Origin: Cyanobacteria bacterium CYA
GTDB taxonomy: Bacteria; Planctomycetota; Phycisphaerae; Phycisphaerales; UBA1924
Assembly (NCBI GenBank): GCA_008363215.1
Contig: RHKP01000011.1
Span: 145,689 to 209,688, forward strand
DNA length: 64,000 nucleotides
Direction of reading: 5' to 3'
Shown one piece after another: positions 7,384 to 16,438 of this stretch. Numbering within the stretch: the first letter of the stretch is position 1; the number at the start of each line of letters is the position of its first letter. Under the pieces are notes generated by a model. The model was given only the letters and a program-made list of their open reading frames with translations, made no database searches and was not told the origin of the DNA. Position numbers and translations under genes: made by a program.

Positions 7384-9645
7384 ATGAGTGAGCACAACGA
7401 CAATTCGCAGCACATGCTCCCCACGGGTGAGCCGGGGGCACCGGAGCCGGGCGCCGGTCCCGCCGAGGACGTGCTGAATGTCATTTCGCAGGTCGAAGCC
7501 CAACTCGAAGGACTGAAAAAGGTCCACATCGAGCGGCGCAAGTCGGAGCGCGACCTGCTGGCTCGCCAGGAGGCTCTGTCACAGCGCGAAGAAGAGTTGC
7601 GTGCGCAGTTCGATCTGTTGGCAAGAGATCTCTCGGTGGTGGAGGAAGAGCGCAGACGCGTGGAAGAACAGCGTCGCGGCGTGGACGAGGCCGCGGGGCA
7701 GATCCAGGCCAGGCGCAGTGAGATTGAGCAGATTGAACGCGACTTGGAGCGGCGTGGAGATGAGGTCGCCCAGCAGATCAAGGCGCTGGAAGCAGCGCGT
7801 GCCGACGCAAGCGAGCGCTCGGGCAAGTTGGAGTTGCGGGCGCAGCAACTCGAGCAGGCCGAGGCCCGGCTGGCGGCGCAGGCCGAGCAGTTGAGCGAGC
7901 GGATCTCGGAGTTGGAGCGATCGGCGCGCGAGGCGACGGAGCAGTGGGAGGGGGAAGCCCGTCGAGCCGAGCAGGCCGAACGTGCCCGCGCAGAGGCCGA
8001 CTCGGCGGTGTTGGAGTTGCGAGCCGAGTTGGAGCGCGTGCAGGGCCAGGCCGGTCGGCTGGGCGAGGGGATGCAGGCGCGTGACGCGGAGGTGAGCGCG
8101 CTGGAGGCTCGTGCAGAGGACCTGGCCCGGCAGACGCAGTCGCTGCGGGAGTTGCTCGAGCAGCGTGAGCGGATGCTGGAGACAGCCGAAGAGCAGCGGG
8201 CCGAACTGGAGCGGCAGGCGGCCGAACGGATCGGCGCGCTGGCGGAGAAGTTGGTGCAGATCGAGGCGGCCGGCGCGCAGGCCGAGGCGGCGGCCGACGC
8301 ACAGCGCCGGCGCATCGCCGAGTTGGAGTCGCAGTCGGCAGGTCTCCAATCCAGAATCGAGCAGATGCACAAGGCCGGAGCCGGCGGGGATGACTCGCTG
8401 CGCCGGCAGACTGCGGCGCTGCTTGCCAGGATCGAAGAGCAGGATCGCGAAATCTCCGGGCGCGACCAGGTGATCGCGGATCTGCACGCGAAACTGAAAG
8501 CAGCGGCCGAGAATTTGCCGGAGGTCACCGGTGTGCTGGGAAGCCGCGAGGTAAACGACCCTCGTGCGGCCGAGGCGTTGCACAAGGCGATCTCACTCAA
8601 CGACCAGTTGCAGGCCAAGGTGCATGAGCAGCAGGCGGTGCTGGCGCGCCTGGAGAAGGAGAACCGGGCGCTGCGCGAGCAGACGGGCAAGGCGTCGCGC
8701 CGCATTGCCGCGCCGGACGAGCGCGACGAGTTCATCACGCTTCGCCGAGAGAGACTCTCACGCCTGCGCCTTGCGCTGCGTGAGCAGACGCGCAAGGTGC
8801 GCCGCGCCAACGCGCTGCTTCAGGAGCGGTTTGACCAGTGCGAGCGTCTGCTGAGCCGGCGCGCCGAACTGGCCGCGGCTCATCAGGCCCTCCAGCAGCA
8901 GCGCGAGCGAGCCGGGCGGGCGCAGGCGCGGTCGGCCACAGCCGGAGTGATGCTGGCGTTTGCCGCCACGCTGGCGGTGCTGCTCGGACTCAGTTGGGTA
9001 CTGGCCGAGAAGATCAGCCCCGGCGAATACGCCGCCTCGGCGGCGATGGAGGCGGACATCACCGAGCGTGCGCTCAACGAGCAGGAACTCAGCGAGTGGC
9101 AGACCTACCACGAGCAGTTGCTTGAGGATCCACGCTTCATGGAAACAGCCGCCGATCTGCTCAAGCGAAGGGGAATCACGACGCTGGCGACGCCGGGCGC
9201 GCTTGACGCGTATCTGGACACTTCGCTGACCATGGAATCGCCCGCCGATGGGAAACTGAACCTGGAACTGCGCGGGCAGGGATCGACGCGAACGGAGCGC
9301 GTGCTGGACACCCTGGTGGTCGCGATGGCCCGCGCCGGCAATCGCACCCGCGGACGCCGCCTGGACGGCGCGACGACCGTCGTGGTCGAGCCGGCGGCCG
9401 CGCGGCGAGACCCGCTCGACCAGACGCGGCTGACCTGCGCCGGTGCGATCTTCGGAGGAGGCTTCCTGCTGACCTCGGGCCTGGGGCTGGTGGTGTGGAA
9501 GCGCATGGCGGCGGCCAAGAGCAAGTTCGAGCACGATCAGCAACTCGAGGCGCTTCTGGCCGAGGCGCGGTGGACCGATCCTCGCATCAACCTTGACGCC
9601 CCTGGCGCGGCAGCGGGCTCTGAAAACGGAGCCGGCGAGCAGTGA
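7384..9645 (+). CDS. Large coiled-coil protein with two membrane segments (Wzz-like C-terminal layout)
   Basis: 753 aa from the ATG at 7384 (an in-frame GTG lies three codons earlier). Residues about 25-500 are nearly continuous heptad coiled coil rich in Glu, Arg, Gln and Ala, as in SMC-like or scaffold proteins. A membrane segment at about 520-540 is followed by an extracytoplasmic region of about 140 residues and a second membrane segment at about 685-707, then a short tail. Two membrane segments bracketing a helical loop recall Wzz/chain-length regulators, but those have short N-termini, so the resemblance is only topological. Function is unknown; a link to cell-surface polysaccharide or cell shape is speculation. 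Confidence 0.8.
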   Translation: MSEHNDNSQHMLPTGEPGAPEPGAGPAEDVLNVISQVEAQLEGLKKVHIERRKSERDLLARQEALSQREEELRAQFDLLARDLSVVEEERRRVEEQRRGVDEAAGQIQARRSEIEQIERDLERRGDEVAQQIKALEAARADASERSGKLELRAQQLEQAEARLAAQAEQLSERISELERSAREATEQWEGEARRAEQAERARAEADSAVLELRAELERVQGQAGRLGEGMQARDAEVSALEARAEDLARQTQSLRELLEQRERMLETAEEQRAELERQAAERIGALAEKLVQIEAAGAQAEAAADAQRRRIAELESQSAGLQSRIEQMHKAGAGGDDSLRRQTAALLARIEEQDREISGRDQVIADLHAKLKAAAENLPEVTGVLGSREVNDPRAAEALHKAISLNDQLQAKVHEQQAVLARLEKENRALREQTGKASRRIAAPDERDEFITLRRERLSRLRLALREQTRKVRRANALLQERFDQCERLLSRRAELAAAHQALQQQRERAGRAQARSATAGVMLAFAATLAVLLGLSWVLAEKISPGEYAASAAMEADITERALNEQELSEWQTYHEQLLEDPRFMETAADLLKRRGITTLATPGALDAYLDTSLTMESPADGKLNLELRGQGSTRTERVLDTLVVAMARAGNRTRGRRLDGATTVVVEPAAARRDPLDQTRLTCAGAIFGGGFLLTSGLGLVVWKRMAAAKSKFEHDQQLEALLAEARWTDPRINLDAPGAAAGSENGAGEQ

Positions 9646-9684
9646 GGCTCGCCGGGTCGTTTGCGACTCGTGTCTGTCTGCGTC

Positions 9685-10494
9685 TTAGCCCAGTTTCTGG
9701 GCGATCATGATCATCTCGCCCAGGGCGCCGGCGCCGCTGTCGACGAAGATCGCAAGACGTGTGCCCTGCTCGACCGGCGTCTCAAGGTCGAAACTCACGA
9801 AGCGCCCGCCGGACTCGAAGCGCTGAAGAGAGCGGACCACCTTGTTGTTCTCATCCACCTCGCAGAGTTGGAAATTGCCCGGGCGCCCGCCGACGGTGAG
9901 TCCCTGGCAGATGAAGCGAGACTTCTTCCAGTCGGGGTCGGAAAGCAGCACGGCCTGCGCGATGGAGCCCGACCCGGGACGTGTGGCAACGGGCTGGAAA
10001 ATGGTGCGCTGGGTCGACTCATTGAACAGCGTGTCGGCCAGGTAGCGTGTGCCGACCACGTTGAAGTAGTCAGAGACTATCACCTGGTCGCCCAGTTGCT
10101 GGTTCTTCTGCTGAAGTTGATTGGCGACCACACCGAGGACGACGACGGCGACGGACAGCCCGATGGCGGCCGCACGCCACAGCGGGCTGACGCGACGGAT
10201 TCTGGAGACCTTGGGGACGACGCGACCGGGATGATGCACCACAGCGCGTGAGCCACCGAGGACTTCGGCTTCTACGGCGGCCGAAACCGCGGCAACGACG
10301 CGATCACGCAGATCAGGTGACGGTTCGGCATCGACCTGAAAGAGGTCGGCGATGCGGGCTTGTTCGGCTCGAAGTTGAGCGCGGACGGAGGCGGGCGCCT
10401 CGCGGAAGGCGCGCTCGAACTCGGCCTGATCCTTCGGTTCGAGCATTCCAAGCGCGTCCAGCGCCGCAAGTTCGATCAGGTCACGCGTGCTCAT
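9685..10494 (-). CDS. Anti-sigma factor, RskA-like
   Basis: 269 aa. The N-terminal 80 residues (R-D-L-I-E-L-A-A-L-D-A-L-G-M-L, then an acidic helix with E-F-E-R-A-F) match the cytoplasmic sigma-binding domain of RskA-type anti-sigma factors. A single membrane helix at about 105-125 leads to an extracytoplasmic domain of about 140 residues with the anti-sigma-K pattern of G-x-F-Q-L-C-E-V-D and G-T-R-L-A-I-F-V-D-S-G. The start at 10494 is fixed by overlap with the sigma gene: TAATG, one base shared, implying translational coupling. It likely holds the ECF sigma factor at the membrane until a signal is sensed outside. Confidence 0.87.
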   Translation of the reverse strand: MSTRDLIELAALDALGMLEPKDQAEFERAFREAPASVRAQLRAEQARIADLFQVDAEPSPDLRDRVVAAVSAAVEAEVLGGSRAVVHHPGRVVPKVSRIRRVSPLWRAAAIGLSVAVVVLGVVANQLQQKNQQLGDQVIVSDYFNVVGTRYLADTLFNESTQRTIFQPVATRPGSGSIAQAVLLSDPDWKKSRFICQGLTVGGRPGNFQLCEVDENNKVVRSLQRFESGGRFVSFDLETPVEQGTRLAIFVDSGAGALGEMIMIAQKLG

Positions 10495-11165
10495 TACACA
10501 CATTCCTCACCCGTCCGTTCGCGGAGCCGCACCAGTGCCCGGGAAAGCGCCGACTTGATCGTGCCCAGGGGCGTGTCCAACTCCTCACCGATCTGACGCA
10601 GAGTCTGCCCTCCAAGGTACGCCCGGGTCACGACGGTTTTCTGCAACTCGGGCAATGCGTCGATCCTCTTCATCAGCGCGTCGAACCGCTCGTCGCGCTC
10701 CATTCGTGAAGCCTCCGGTCCGATCGACGCGGAGCGCCACGGCTGCGCGTCGTCGAGGCTCGAAGCCTTCACCCTTGCCTTGTTCCGCCGGAGTTTGTCG
10801 ACCAGGTGCCGTCGGGCGATCAGCATCACCCATGTGACCAGTGCCGCACGCTCCGGATCATAACGACCTGCTGTCTTCCAGAGTCTGACGAAAATCTCCT
10901 GAACCGCGTCCTCCGCCTCGCCCTTGCCCGGAAGTGACTGGTAAGCCATCCGAAAGACAAGGGATCCGAACCGGTCGTACAACTCGCCGACAGCCTGCTC
11001 TTCGCCGGCCGCGACACGGGTCATCAGGTCCAGATCCAACGCCTCCTGCTGGGCATCACAGGTGGCCCGGGTGCGCCGGGACACTTCACCTGCGTTGCCA
11101 CCGTCCCCGCCGCTCCCACGCGGCAGATTTCCCGAGCCCTGACCTTCCGGAACCCGTTCCGACAT
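10494..11165 (-). CDS. ECF-type RNA polymerase sigma factor, SigK-like
   Basis: 223 aa. A 45-residue polar leader precedes region 2 (L-Y-D-R-F-G-S-L-V-F-R-M-A-Y, then E-A-E-D-A-V-Q-E-I-F-V-R-L-W) and region 4 (L-P-E-L-Q-K-T-V-V-T-R-A-Y-L-G-G, then G-T-I-K-S-A-L-S-R-A-L-V-R-L-R). It would direct RNA polymerase to a small regulon, probably including its own operon. It is transcribed with the overlapping anti-sigma gene. The regulon's inducing signal cannot be read from here. Confidence 0.92.
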   Translation of the reverse strand: MSERVPEGQGSGNLPRGSGGDGGNAGEVSRRTRATCDAQQEALDLDLMTRVAAGEEQAVGELYDRFGSLVFRMAYQSLPGKGEAEDAVQEIFVRLWKTAGRYDPERAALVTWVMLIARRHLVDKLRRNKARVKASSLDDAQPWRSASIGPEASRMERDERFDALMKRIDALPELQKTVVTRAYLGGQTLRQIGEELDTPLGTIKSALSRALVRLRERTGEECV

Positions 11166-11507
11166 GAACTTGTCACCGGGGCTGACCGCTCCGGCGGATG
11201 CTGAAAGAACCGCTCAGCATCCACCCGCCTATACGCACGACCCCGCAGGTCGGATCCATCCAAAGACCCTTTGGTTCCAGCAATCCCCACGAGGCGATCC
11301 ACAGTATGACACACGAGGGTGGAAACCGCAATATTCATTGCGCTGTGGAACACCTGTTCAGGCAGGCGCAGGATTGAGCGTCCGATAACGATAGGGCTTT
11401 CACCCCCCCCCTTGAGATGAAGGGGGTTGCCGGACGTGCACGAAGTTGTTAGGCTGAGCAACTGGGACCGTCCCCGCAGGGGCGGTGACCTCAGAGCGGA
11501 GTCTCGT
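11166..11507. other. Divergent intergenic region
   Basis: This 342-base region separates the start of the sigma factor (minus) from the pseudopilin-like gene (plus) and should hold both promoters. A run of nine C followed by a complementary G run (stem CCCCCTT/AAGGGGG near 11405-11426) could form a hairpin but has no T-tract. No gene is seen. Confidence 0.45.
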
Positions 11508-12233
11508 GTGGGACGTCGAGGTCGATATCGGAAGGTCACGCCGGGCCGGGCGTTCACGCTGTTGGACGTTCTGGTGTCCATTGCCGTCATCGCGCTTCTG
11601 ATCGCGATTCTTGCGCCCACCCTGACCAAGGTACAGGAGACCTCGCGCCGGGTGGTGTGCGCCTCGAACCTGCGCCAGGCGGGCTTGGCGCTGCAGATGT
11701 ATGCCGACGACTGGCGCGGGCTTCTGCCCCCCAGCGCGTTCCTGCGGGGTGGTAGCGGCGATACGGCCGAGATGATGACTTTGCGCCTTCCCCCCGAGGC
11801 CCGCCTTGTGGTGGCGCGGGACGGGTGGGACGGACTCGGGTTGCTGTACCGGGCCGAGTACCTGCCGGCGGCCGGGGTTTTCTATTGCCCGTCGCACCAT
11901 GGTGATCATCCGTTTGAGGCATACGAGGCTCAGTGGCGAGGGATGTCGGGCGAAATCGTGGGGAACTACCAGTTCCGGGGCGAGGACGCTGACGGTCGGC
12001 GCGCGCTGTACGTGATTCATCCGGAGACGGCCATCACGGCCGACGGAATGCGCACGCAGGATGACTACAACCACGACACCGGCATCAACGTGCTGCGGGC
12101 GGGGTTGCACGTCGCGTGGCTGGATGACAGCAACCAGGTGCTTCGCGGCATGCTGGCATCGAGCGACGACGACCAGTTCGACGACCAGTCGGTCGACGAT
12201 GCGTGGGATTTCCTCGACGACGCGAGGCGGTGA
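11508..12233 (+). CDS. Pseudopilin-like protein with prepilin N-terminal motif
   Basis: 241 aa from the GTG at 11508, picked because GGAG stands six bases upstream; an upstream TTG (11427) would add 27 residues. The N-terminus has G-R-A-F-T-L-L-D-V-L-V-S-I-A-V-I-A-L-L, a class III prepilin signal in which the usual Glu at +5 is replaced by Asp. The globular part (N-L-R-Q-A-G-L-A-L-Q-M-Y-A-D-D, later Y-C-P-S-H-H) resembles the planctomycete H-X9-DG / DUF1559 group. Such proteins are processed by a prepilin peptidase and assembled by type II secretion or type IV pilus machinery. The ending is very acidic. Confidence 0.8.
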   Translation: MGRRGRYRKVTPGRAFTLLDVLVSIAVIALLIAILAPTLTKVQETSRRVVCASNLRQAGLALQMYADDWRGLLPPSAFLRGGSGDTAEMMTLRLPPEARLVVARDGWDGLGLLYRAEYLPAAGVFYCPSHHGDHPFEAYEAQWRGMSGEIVGNYQFRGEDADGRRALYVIHPETAITADGMRTQDDYNHDTGINVLRAGLHVAWLDDSNQVLRGMLASSDDDQFDDQSVDDAWDFLDDARR

Positions 12234-12263
12234 TCCGTCCGGCGCGAGGCGCTAAAGTCGCGC

Positions 12264-13361
12264 ATGAATATCCACAAGAGGGTTGCAGCCTGCCTGGTCG
12301 CGTGGTGTCTTGTCGCGTGCGCCGCGCCCGCACAGATGAGCGCGGAGCGGCTGTACAACGGGTTCGGACGCGGGGTGCCGGCCATCGTGAACCTGCCTGA
12401 GGGCGCCGTGGGCGAACCGGTCGTGCACCTTTATGGGCAGACTGAGTCGGGAGCGTGGGTGTCCGAGTACACGGCGCCGGCGGTCGTGGGCAAGGTTGAT
12501 CTGGCGACCATGTTCCCCGTTCTGTGGACAGCCGAGCGCCCGCGGATCCGGTACGCGCAACTTTTCGTGGGTGAGACACCCGTCGGTGCGCCGGTGGTAC
12601 TTCAGCCGATGCTCTCGCCCGAGCGGGCCGAACTGATTGTGCCGCGGCCGGTGACCGACCCAACGACCGGACAGACCGTGTCGGTGCCGCAACTGACCAA
12701 CGACCCGACGCAGGGGCGGGTGATGTTCGAGAGTGAGCAGATCGCGATGCTGCGTGCGGCCGGGCGGGCGGTGCCCGATCGCAGCGTGACCTTCAGCGGC
12801 ATCAGGGCGTACGTTGAACAGCACGTGGTGCTGGATACGACGCTGGGGGAGATCGAACTGAAGATGCGCCCGGACGCGGCCCCGAACACGGTGTTCAACT
12901 TCATGCACCTGGTCGAGGGCGAGTTTTACACCGACATCATCTTTCACCGCATCGTGCCGCGGGCGCGCGACGGGTCGCCTTTTGTGATCCAGGTCGGCGA
13001 TCCGACCGGCGGGGGCGAGGGCGGACCGGGATATGCGGTCGATCTCGAGAGATCGACGCTTCCGCACGGATTCGGCGTGATCTCGATGGCGCGATCGGGC
13101 GACCCGGACTCGAACGGCTCGCAGGTGTTCATCTGTCTGAGCCGAGCGGGGACGGCCCGGCTTGACGGGTTGTACACGGCCTTCGGGCAGTCGGTGCGGG
13201 GTGGAGACGTGATTCAGGCGATTGCGGCCACGCCGGTGAACGAACAGGGCCGGGCCGTCGACCCGCCGGTGCTGCGCTCGGCGCGGTTGGTGCCTGCGCC
13301 GCCGATCGGAAAGGGGCCTGAACCTCTGGGCGAGCCGACGAGCGCGCCGACGGAGCGATGA
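12264..13361 (+). CDS. Secreted peptidyl-prolyl cis-trans isomerase, cyclophilin type
   Basis: 365 aa. A signal peptide ends near C-A-A-P-A-Q-M; the Cys in V-A-C-A-A could also be a lipidation site. Residues about 25-175 are a beta-rich domain without a recognised family. The cyclophilin domain (about 188-345) has L-D-T-T-L-G-E-I-E-L, the A-P-x-T-V-F-N-F segment, F-H-R-I-V-P with the catalytic-region Phe/His/Arg, and G-S-Q-V-F-I-C. It would assist folding of exported proteins. Its stop overlaps the next gene by ATGA, so the two are co-translated. Confidence 0.88.
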   Translation: MNIHKRVAACLVAWCLVACAAPAQMSAERLYNGFGRGVPAIVNLPEGAVGEPVVHLYGQTESGAWVSEYTAPAVVGKVDLATMFPVLWTAERPRIRYAQLFVGETPVGAPVVLQPMLSPERAELIVPRPVTDPTTGQTVSVPQLTNDPTQGRVMFESEQIAMLRAAGRAVPDRSVTFSGIRAYVEQHVVLDTTLGEIELKMRPDAAPNTVFNFMHLVEGEFYTDIIFHRIVPRARDGSPFVIQVGDPTGGGEGGPGYAVDLERSTLPHGFGVISMARSGDPDSNGSQVFICLSRAGTARLDGLYTAFGQSVRGGDVIQAIAATPVNEQGRAVDPPVLRSARLVPAPPIGKGPEPLGEPTSAPTER

Positions 13362-13975
13362 GGATGCTCGAAGCACTTGCTGCGCTGCCGCTGGGTGAGT
13401 TGCTCGCGCGCCTGGCGTCGAAGAAGCCTGTGCCGGGGGGAGGAGCAGTTGCGCCGGTGGTCGCCGCGTTCTCGGCCGGATTGGCTGAGATGGTGGTGGC
13501 GTACTCGATCGGTAAGAGGGCGCTGGCTGAGCACGAGGACGAGTTGCGTGAAGCGAGCGCTCGGCTGGAGCGGGCGCGGGTGGCGCTGCTGGATCTGGCT
13601 GATGCGGACGCGGGGGCGTATGCGGCGCTGAATGCGGCGTTCAAACTCGACAAGGCCGACGAACAGCGCACTGAGAAGATCGCCGCCGGGGCGCGGGCGG
13701 CGGTGATCCCGCCGCAGGCGACGATGGCGATGGGGATTGATCTGCTGCGGCTGTATGAGCGGCTTGCGGAGATTTCGAACAGGCAGTTGGCAAGCGACCT
13801 GCGGATCGCGGCGATCCTGGGCGAGGCGGCCGTGCGGGCGTCAGTGGAGAACATCCTCGTGAACCTGCCGCTGCTGGGGGATGCAAAGCGCGCGGGGGAA
13901 CTGCGCGGAGAGTGCGAGCGGTCGATGGAGGAGGCCGGTCAACGGTGCGAGGGGGTCGTGCGCGCCACGGGATGA
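13358..13975 (+). CDS. Cyclodeaminase/cyclohydrolase family protein (FTCD_C fold)
   Basis: 205 aa, the usual size of a stand-alone formiminotransferase-cyclodeaminase C-terminal domain. The signature K-K-P-V-P-G-G-G-A-V-A-P at residues 23-34 forms the folate-binding glycine loop; the rest is all-helical, with D-A-G-A-Y in the third helix. Relatives include FchA (methenyl-THF cyclohydrolase) and formimino-THF cyclodeaminase; which reaction occurs here is not decided by sequence. The ATG at 13358 overlaps the cyclophilin stop (ATGA) and has GGAG upstream. Confidence 0.87.
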   Translation: MRMLEALAALPLGELLARLASKKPVPGGGAVAPVVAAFSAGLAEMVVAYSIGKRALAEHEDELREASARLERARVALLDLADADAGAYAALNAAFKLDKADEQRTEKIAAGARAAVIPPQATMAMGIDLLRLYERLAEISNRQLASDLRIAAILGEAAVRASVENILVNLPLLGDAKRAGELRGECERSMEEAGQRCEGVVRATG

Positions 13976-14043
13976 TGTCCGCTTTGTGCGAAGCACCGAC
14001 CTGAAGACAGATCGGCGGCACACGGTTGTGCGACGCAGCCGAC

Positions 14044-14778
14044 TCAAGCCCGTTTGGTCACGAACAGCACTTCGCTGAACGGGCTGACGCTGCGCCCGCG
14101 ACAGACGGCGCTCAGGTCGATGAAGGCCTGATAAGTCTCCCAGCGGTTGCGCAGTTCGGCGTCGGCGGCGATGAACTCAAACTCGCGCAAGGCCCAGGGA
14201 TCGATAAAGGTGCCGATTTCGCACTCGATTTCCAGCCCGGCTTCCCGTGCGAAGCGGCGCTGCGTGTCCAGCGTGCGCACGCAGGAGTCTGGTCCGAACC
14301 ACTCCTTGCGGCCGGCGTTGTAGTAAAAGTCGGCGTTGAGGACTGAGTAGATGAGCAGCCCTCCCGGGGCCAGTGTGCCGGCGATGTGGCGCAGGAAGTC
14401 GATGGTGTGTTCATCTTCGAGGATGTGCACGACGACGCCGTTGGCCGCACACAGCGCGTTGCTCGGGAAGTAGTGGGCCAGGTCTGAGGCAAAGCCGAGG
14501 TGGGCTTCGTCCATCACGCGGCGGGCCTCGTCAATCACGTCCGGATTCGGGTCGATGCCGACGACGCGCCGGAATCCGAGGGAGCGCCAGTTGTCGGCCC
14601 AGGAGCCGTACGCGCACCCGACGTCGACGATCTGCCGGCGCGGGGGGTCGTAGCGATCGATGGCCATCATCCACGCGTCGAGGCGGCAGGCGTTGATGAA
14701 GCGCCCGTAGATGCCCGAGTCGCGGTAGGTCTTGCTGACCTTTCCGAGGTTTCGCAGGAACGAGGGCTGGTCGGGCAT
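14044..14778 (-). CDS. Class I SAM-dependent methyltransferase
   Basis: 244 aa from the ATG at 14778 with AGAGGA upstream; the frame stays open further but there overlaps the divergent cysteine-cluster gene. Motif I reads I-V-D-V-G-C-A-Y-G-S, motif II V-V-G-I-D-P-N-P-D, and motif IV-V G-G-L-L-I-Y-S-V-L-N. These give a Rossmann SAM-binding fold. The acceptor is unknown; the neighbouring glycan genes 600 bases further on make a sugar or lipid acceptor conceivable. Confidence 0.87.
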   Translation of the reverse strand: MPDQPSFLRNLGKVSKTYRDSGIYGRFINACRLDAWMMAIDRYDPPRRQIVDVGCAYGSWADNWRSLGFRRVVGIDPNPDVIDEARRVMDEAHLGFASDLAHYFPSNALCAANGVVVHILEDEHTIDFLRHIAGTLAPGGLLIYSVLNADFYYNAGRKEWFGPDSCVRTLDTQRRFAREAGLEIECEIGTFIDPWALREFEFIAADAELRNRWETYQAFIDLSAVCRGRSVSPFSEVLFVTKRA

Positions 14779-15289
14779 GGCGGATCCTCTGGTGTCTACG
14801 CTCCGTGTGATGCACCGGGTGCCCGCATGGTACGAACGAGGTGATCCGACGGGCGGAGCGGCCGAGCGGGGATTGCGGTTTTCGTGCACCTCGTGCGGGA
14901 ACTGCTGCTCAGGCGGGCCGGGGTACGTGCGGTTTTCCCCGGAAGAGGCCCGCGCGATGGCCGCTCTCCTCGGGATCTCTGACGACGAGTTCACGGCCAG
15001 GTACACGCGGGAGGCGGGCGCTGGGATCTCGCTGACCGAGCGTCAGGGCCCGCGGGGGTATGACTGCGTGTTCCTCGATCGACAGAGCGTTCCGGGCAAG
15101 GCGTTGTGCAAGGTGTACGAGGCAAGGCCGATGCAGTGTCGCACGTGGCCGTTCTGGCCTGAGAATCTGCGAAGCCGCGAGCACTGGGAGCGGGCGGCGC
15201 GTTCGTGCCCGGGGATGAACTCCGGCGTGCGACATGAGCCGGAGGTCATCCGTGTCACGGTCGAGCGGATGTTGGAATGGGAAGGCTGA
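14777..15289 (+). CDS. YkgJ family cysteine-cluster protein
   Basis: 170 aa from the ATG at 14777; the alternative ATG at 14810 would avoid the overlap with the divergent methyltransferase start. The core F-S-C-T-S-C-G-N-C-C, the later C-K-V-Y-E-A-R-P-M-Q-C-R-T-W-P-F-W and A-R-S-C-P-G are the conserved Cys blocks of the UPF0153/YkgJ family, thought to bind Zn or an Fe-S cluster. Function in the family is not established. It precedes the glycan genes by 90 bases and might be the first gene of that transcript. Confidence 0.85.
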   Translation: MADPLVSTLRVMHRVPAWYERGDPTGGAAERGLRFSCTSCGNCCSGGPGYVRFSPEEARAMAALLGISDDEFTARYTREAGAGISLTERQGPRGYDCVFLDRQSVPGKALCKVYEARPMQCRTWPFWPENLRSREHWERAARSCPGMNSGVRHEPEVIRVTVERMLEWEG

Positions 15290-15379
15290 TCCCGGGGCGG
15301 GGCCGCCGGTGTACAATCCCGACCATTCGAGCGAAGCACCGGCCAATCCCCCAACAAGGGGTGTCGTGGAGAGAAGGGC

Positions 15380-16438
15380 ATGCAGGCGAACCCGAGAGTC
15401 GCGGTGTTGGGTTGCGGAGGCTGGGGCCGGAACATCGTGCGGACGCTGGGCAAGATCGGCGCGGTTTGCGCAGTGGTGGACCCGTCTGAGAGCGGGCGGG
15501 CGACGGCCAGGCAACTGGTGCCGTCTGTCAAGGTGTACGACGATCCGCAGCAGGTGTGGAGGGACGATTCAATCGACGCGGTGATGATCGCCACGCCAGC
15601 CGAGACGCACTACGAGCAGGCGTGCCGGGCGATTGAGGCGGGCAAGGACGTGTTCGTCGAGAAGCCGTTGACGATCGACGTGGGGCAGGCGCGTGACCTG
15701 GTGCGCCGTGCGACGGCGGGCGGGCGGATTCTCATGGTCGGGCACCTGCTCGAGTATCACCCGGCGATTCTGAAGTTGAAGGAACTGGTCGACGCAGGCG
15801 CGCTGGGCAAGATCCGCTACGTGATCTCGAATCGGTTGAACCTGGGCAAGATCCGCACGGAGGAGAACGCGTTGTGGTCGTTCGCTCCGCATGACATCGC
15901 GGTGATCCTGCGTCTGGTCGGGTCGAGCCCGATCGAGGTGGTCGCTACGGGCGGGAGTTACGTGAGCCCGAATATCGCCGACGTGACGGTGACGCAGTTG
16001 CTGTTTGCCGACGGCGTGCGGAGCCACGTGTTCGTGTCGTGGCTGCATCCGTTCAAGGAGCAGAAACTGGTGGTGGTGGGGTCGAAGAAGATGGCCAGTT
16101 TCGACGACGTAGCCAAGAAACTGGTGTTGTACGACCAGCGGGTCGACTGGCAGGAGGGGCAGCCGGTGCCGGTCAAGGGCGAGGGGGTCGAGGTGGATTT
16201 CGGCACTGCCGAGCCGTTGATGGCCGAATGCGAGCACTTCCTTGCCTGCGTGCGGACGCGGTCAACTCCGCGGACCGACGGGCTGAACGGGGTGCGGGTT
16301 TTGCAGATTCTGCACGGTGCGCAGCAGTCGCTGATGCGCAACGGGCAGCCAACGTTGATCCGCCTGGACGAGCCGGGCCTGGGCGAGCCGTACATGATGG
16401 AAGTCAAGCATCAAGCAGGAGTAGCCCATGCCCGTTGA
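15380..16438 (+). CDS. Gfo/Idh/MocA oxidoreductase, probable UDP-N-acetylglucosaminuronate 3-dehydrogenase (WbpB/WlbA type)
   Basis: 352 aa. N-terminal NAD fold with V-A-V-L-G-C-G-G-W-G-R-N at residues 7-18, the E-K-P-L catalytic lysine motif near residue 95, and G-H-L-L-E-Y-H-P beyond it. In WbpB/WlbA enzymes this fold oxidises the C3 hydroxyl of UDP-GlcNAcA. The assignment rests on the direct neighbours, an acetyltransferase and an aminotransferase of the same pathway. The 3' end overlaps the acetyltransferase gene by 11 bases. Another sugar oxidoreductase role cannot be excluded from sequence alone. Confidence 0.84.
   Translation: MQANPRVAVLGCGGWGRNIVRTLGKIGAVCAVVDPSESGRATARQLVPSVKVYDDPQQVWRDDSIDAVMIATPAETHYEQACRAIEAGKDVFVEKPLTIDVGQARDLVRRATAGGRILMVGHLLEYHPAILKLKELVDAGALGKIRYVISNRLNLGKIRTEENALWSFAPHDIAVILRLVGSSPIEVVATGGSYVSPNIADVTVTQLLFADGVRSHVFVSWLHPFKEQKLVVVGSKKMASFDDVAKKLVLYDQRVDWQEGQPVPVKGEGVEVDFGTAEPLMAECEHFLACVRTRSTPRTDGLNGVRVLQILHGAQQSLMRNGQPTLIRLDEPGLGEPYMMEVKHQAGVAHAR

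Noticed and set aside
7384..8810. A very long minus-strand open frame opposite the coiled-coil gene
   Set aside because: It is the antisense of a high-GC Glu/Arg/Gln-rich gene and reads as Ser/Arg/Cys-rich noise; only its last 161 codons (6645-7130) with their own ribosome site are real.
11402..11426. Poly-C/poly-G hairpin as terminator
   Set aside because: No T-tract on either strand and no gene ends just before it.
12252..13376. Long minus-strand open frame opposite the cyclophilin gene
   Set aside because: Arg/His-rich antisense of a clear PPIase; no start site or motifs.
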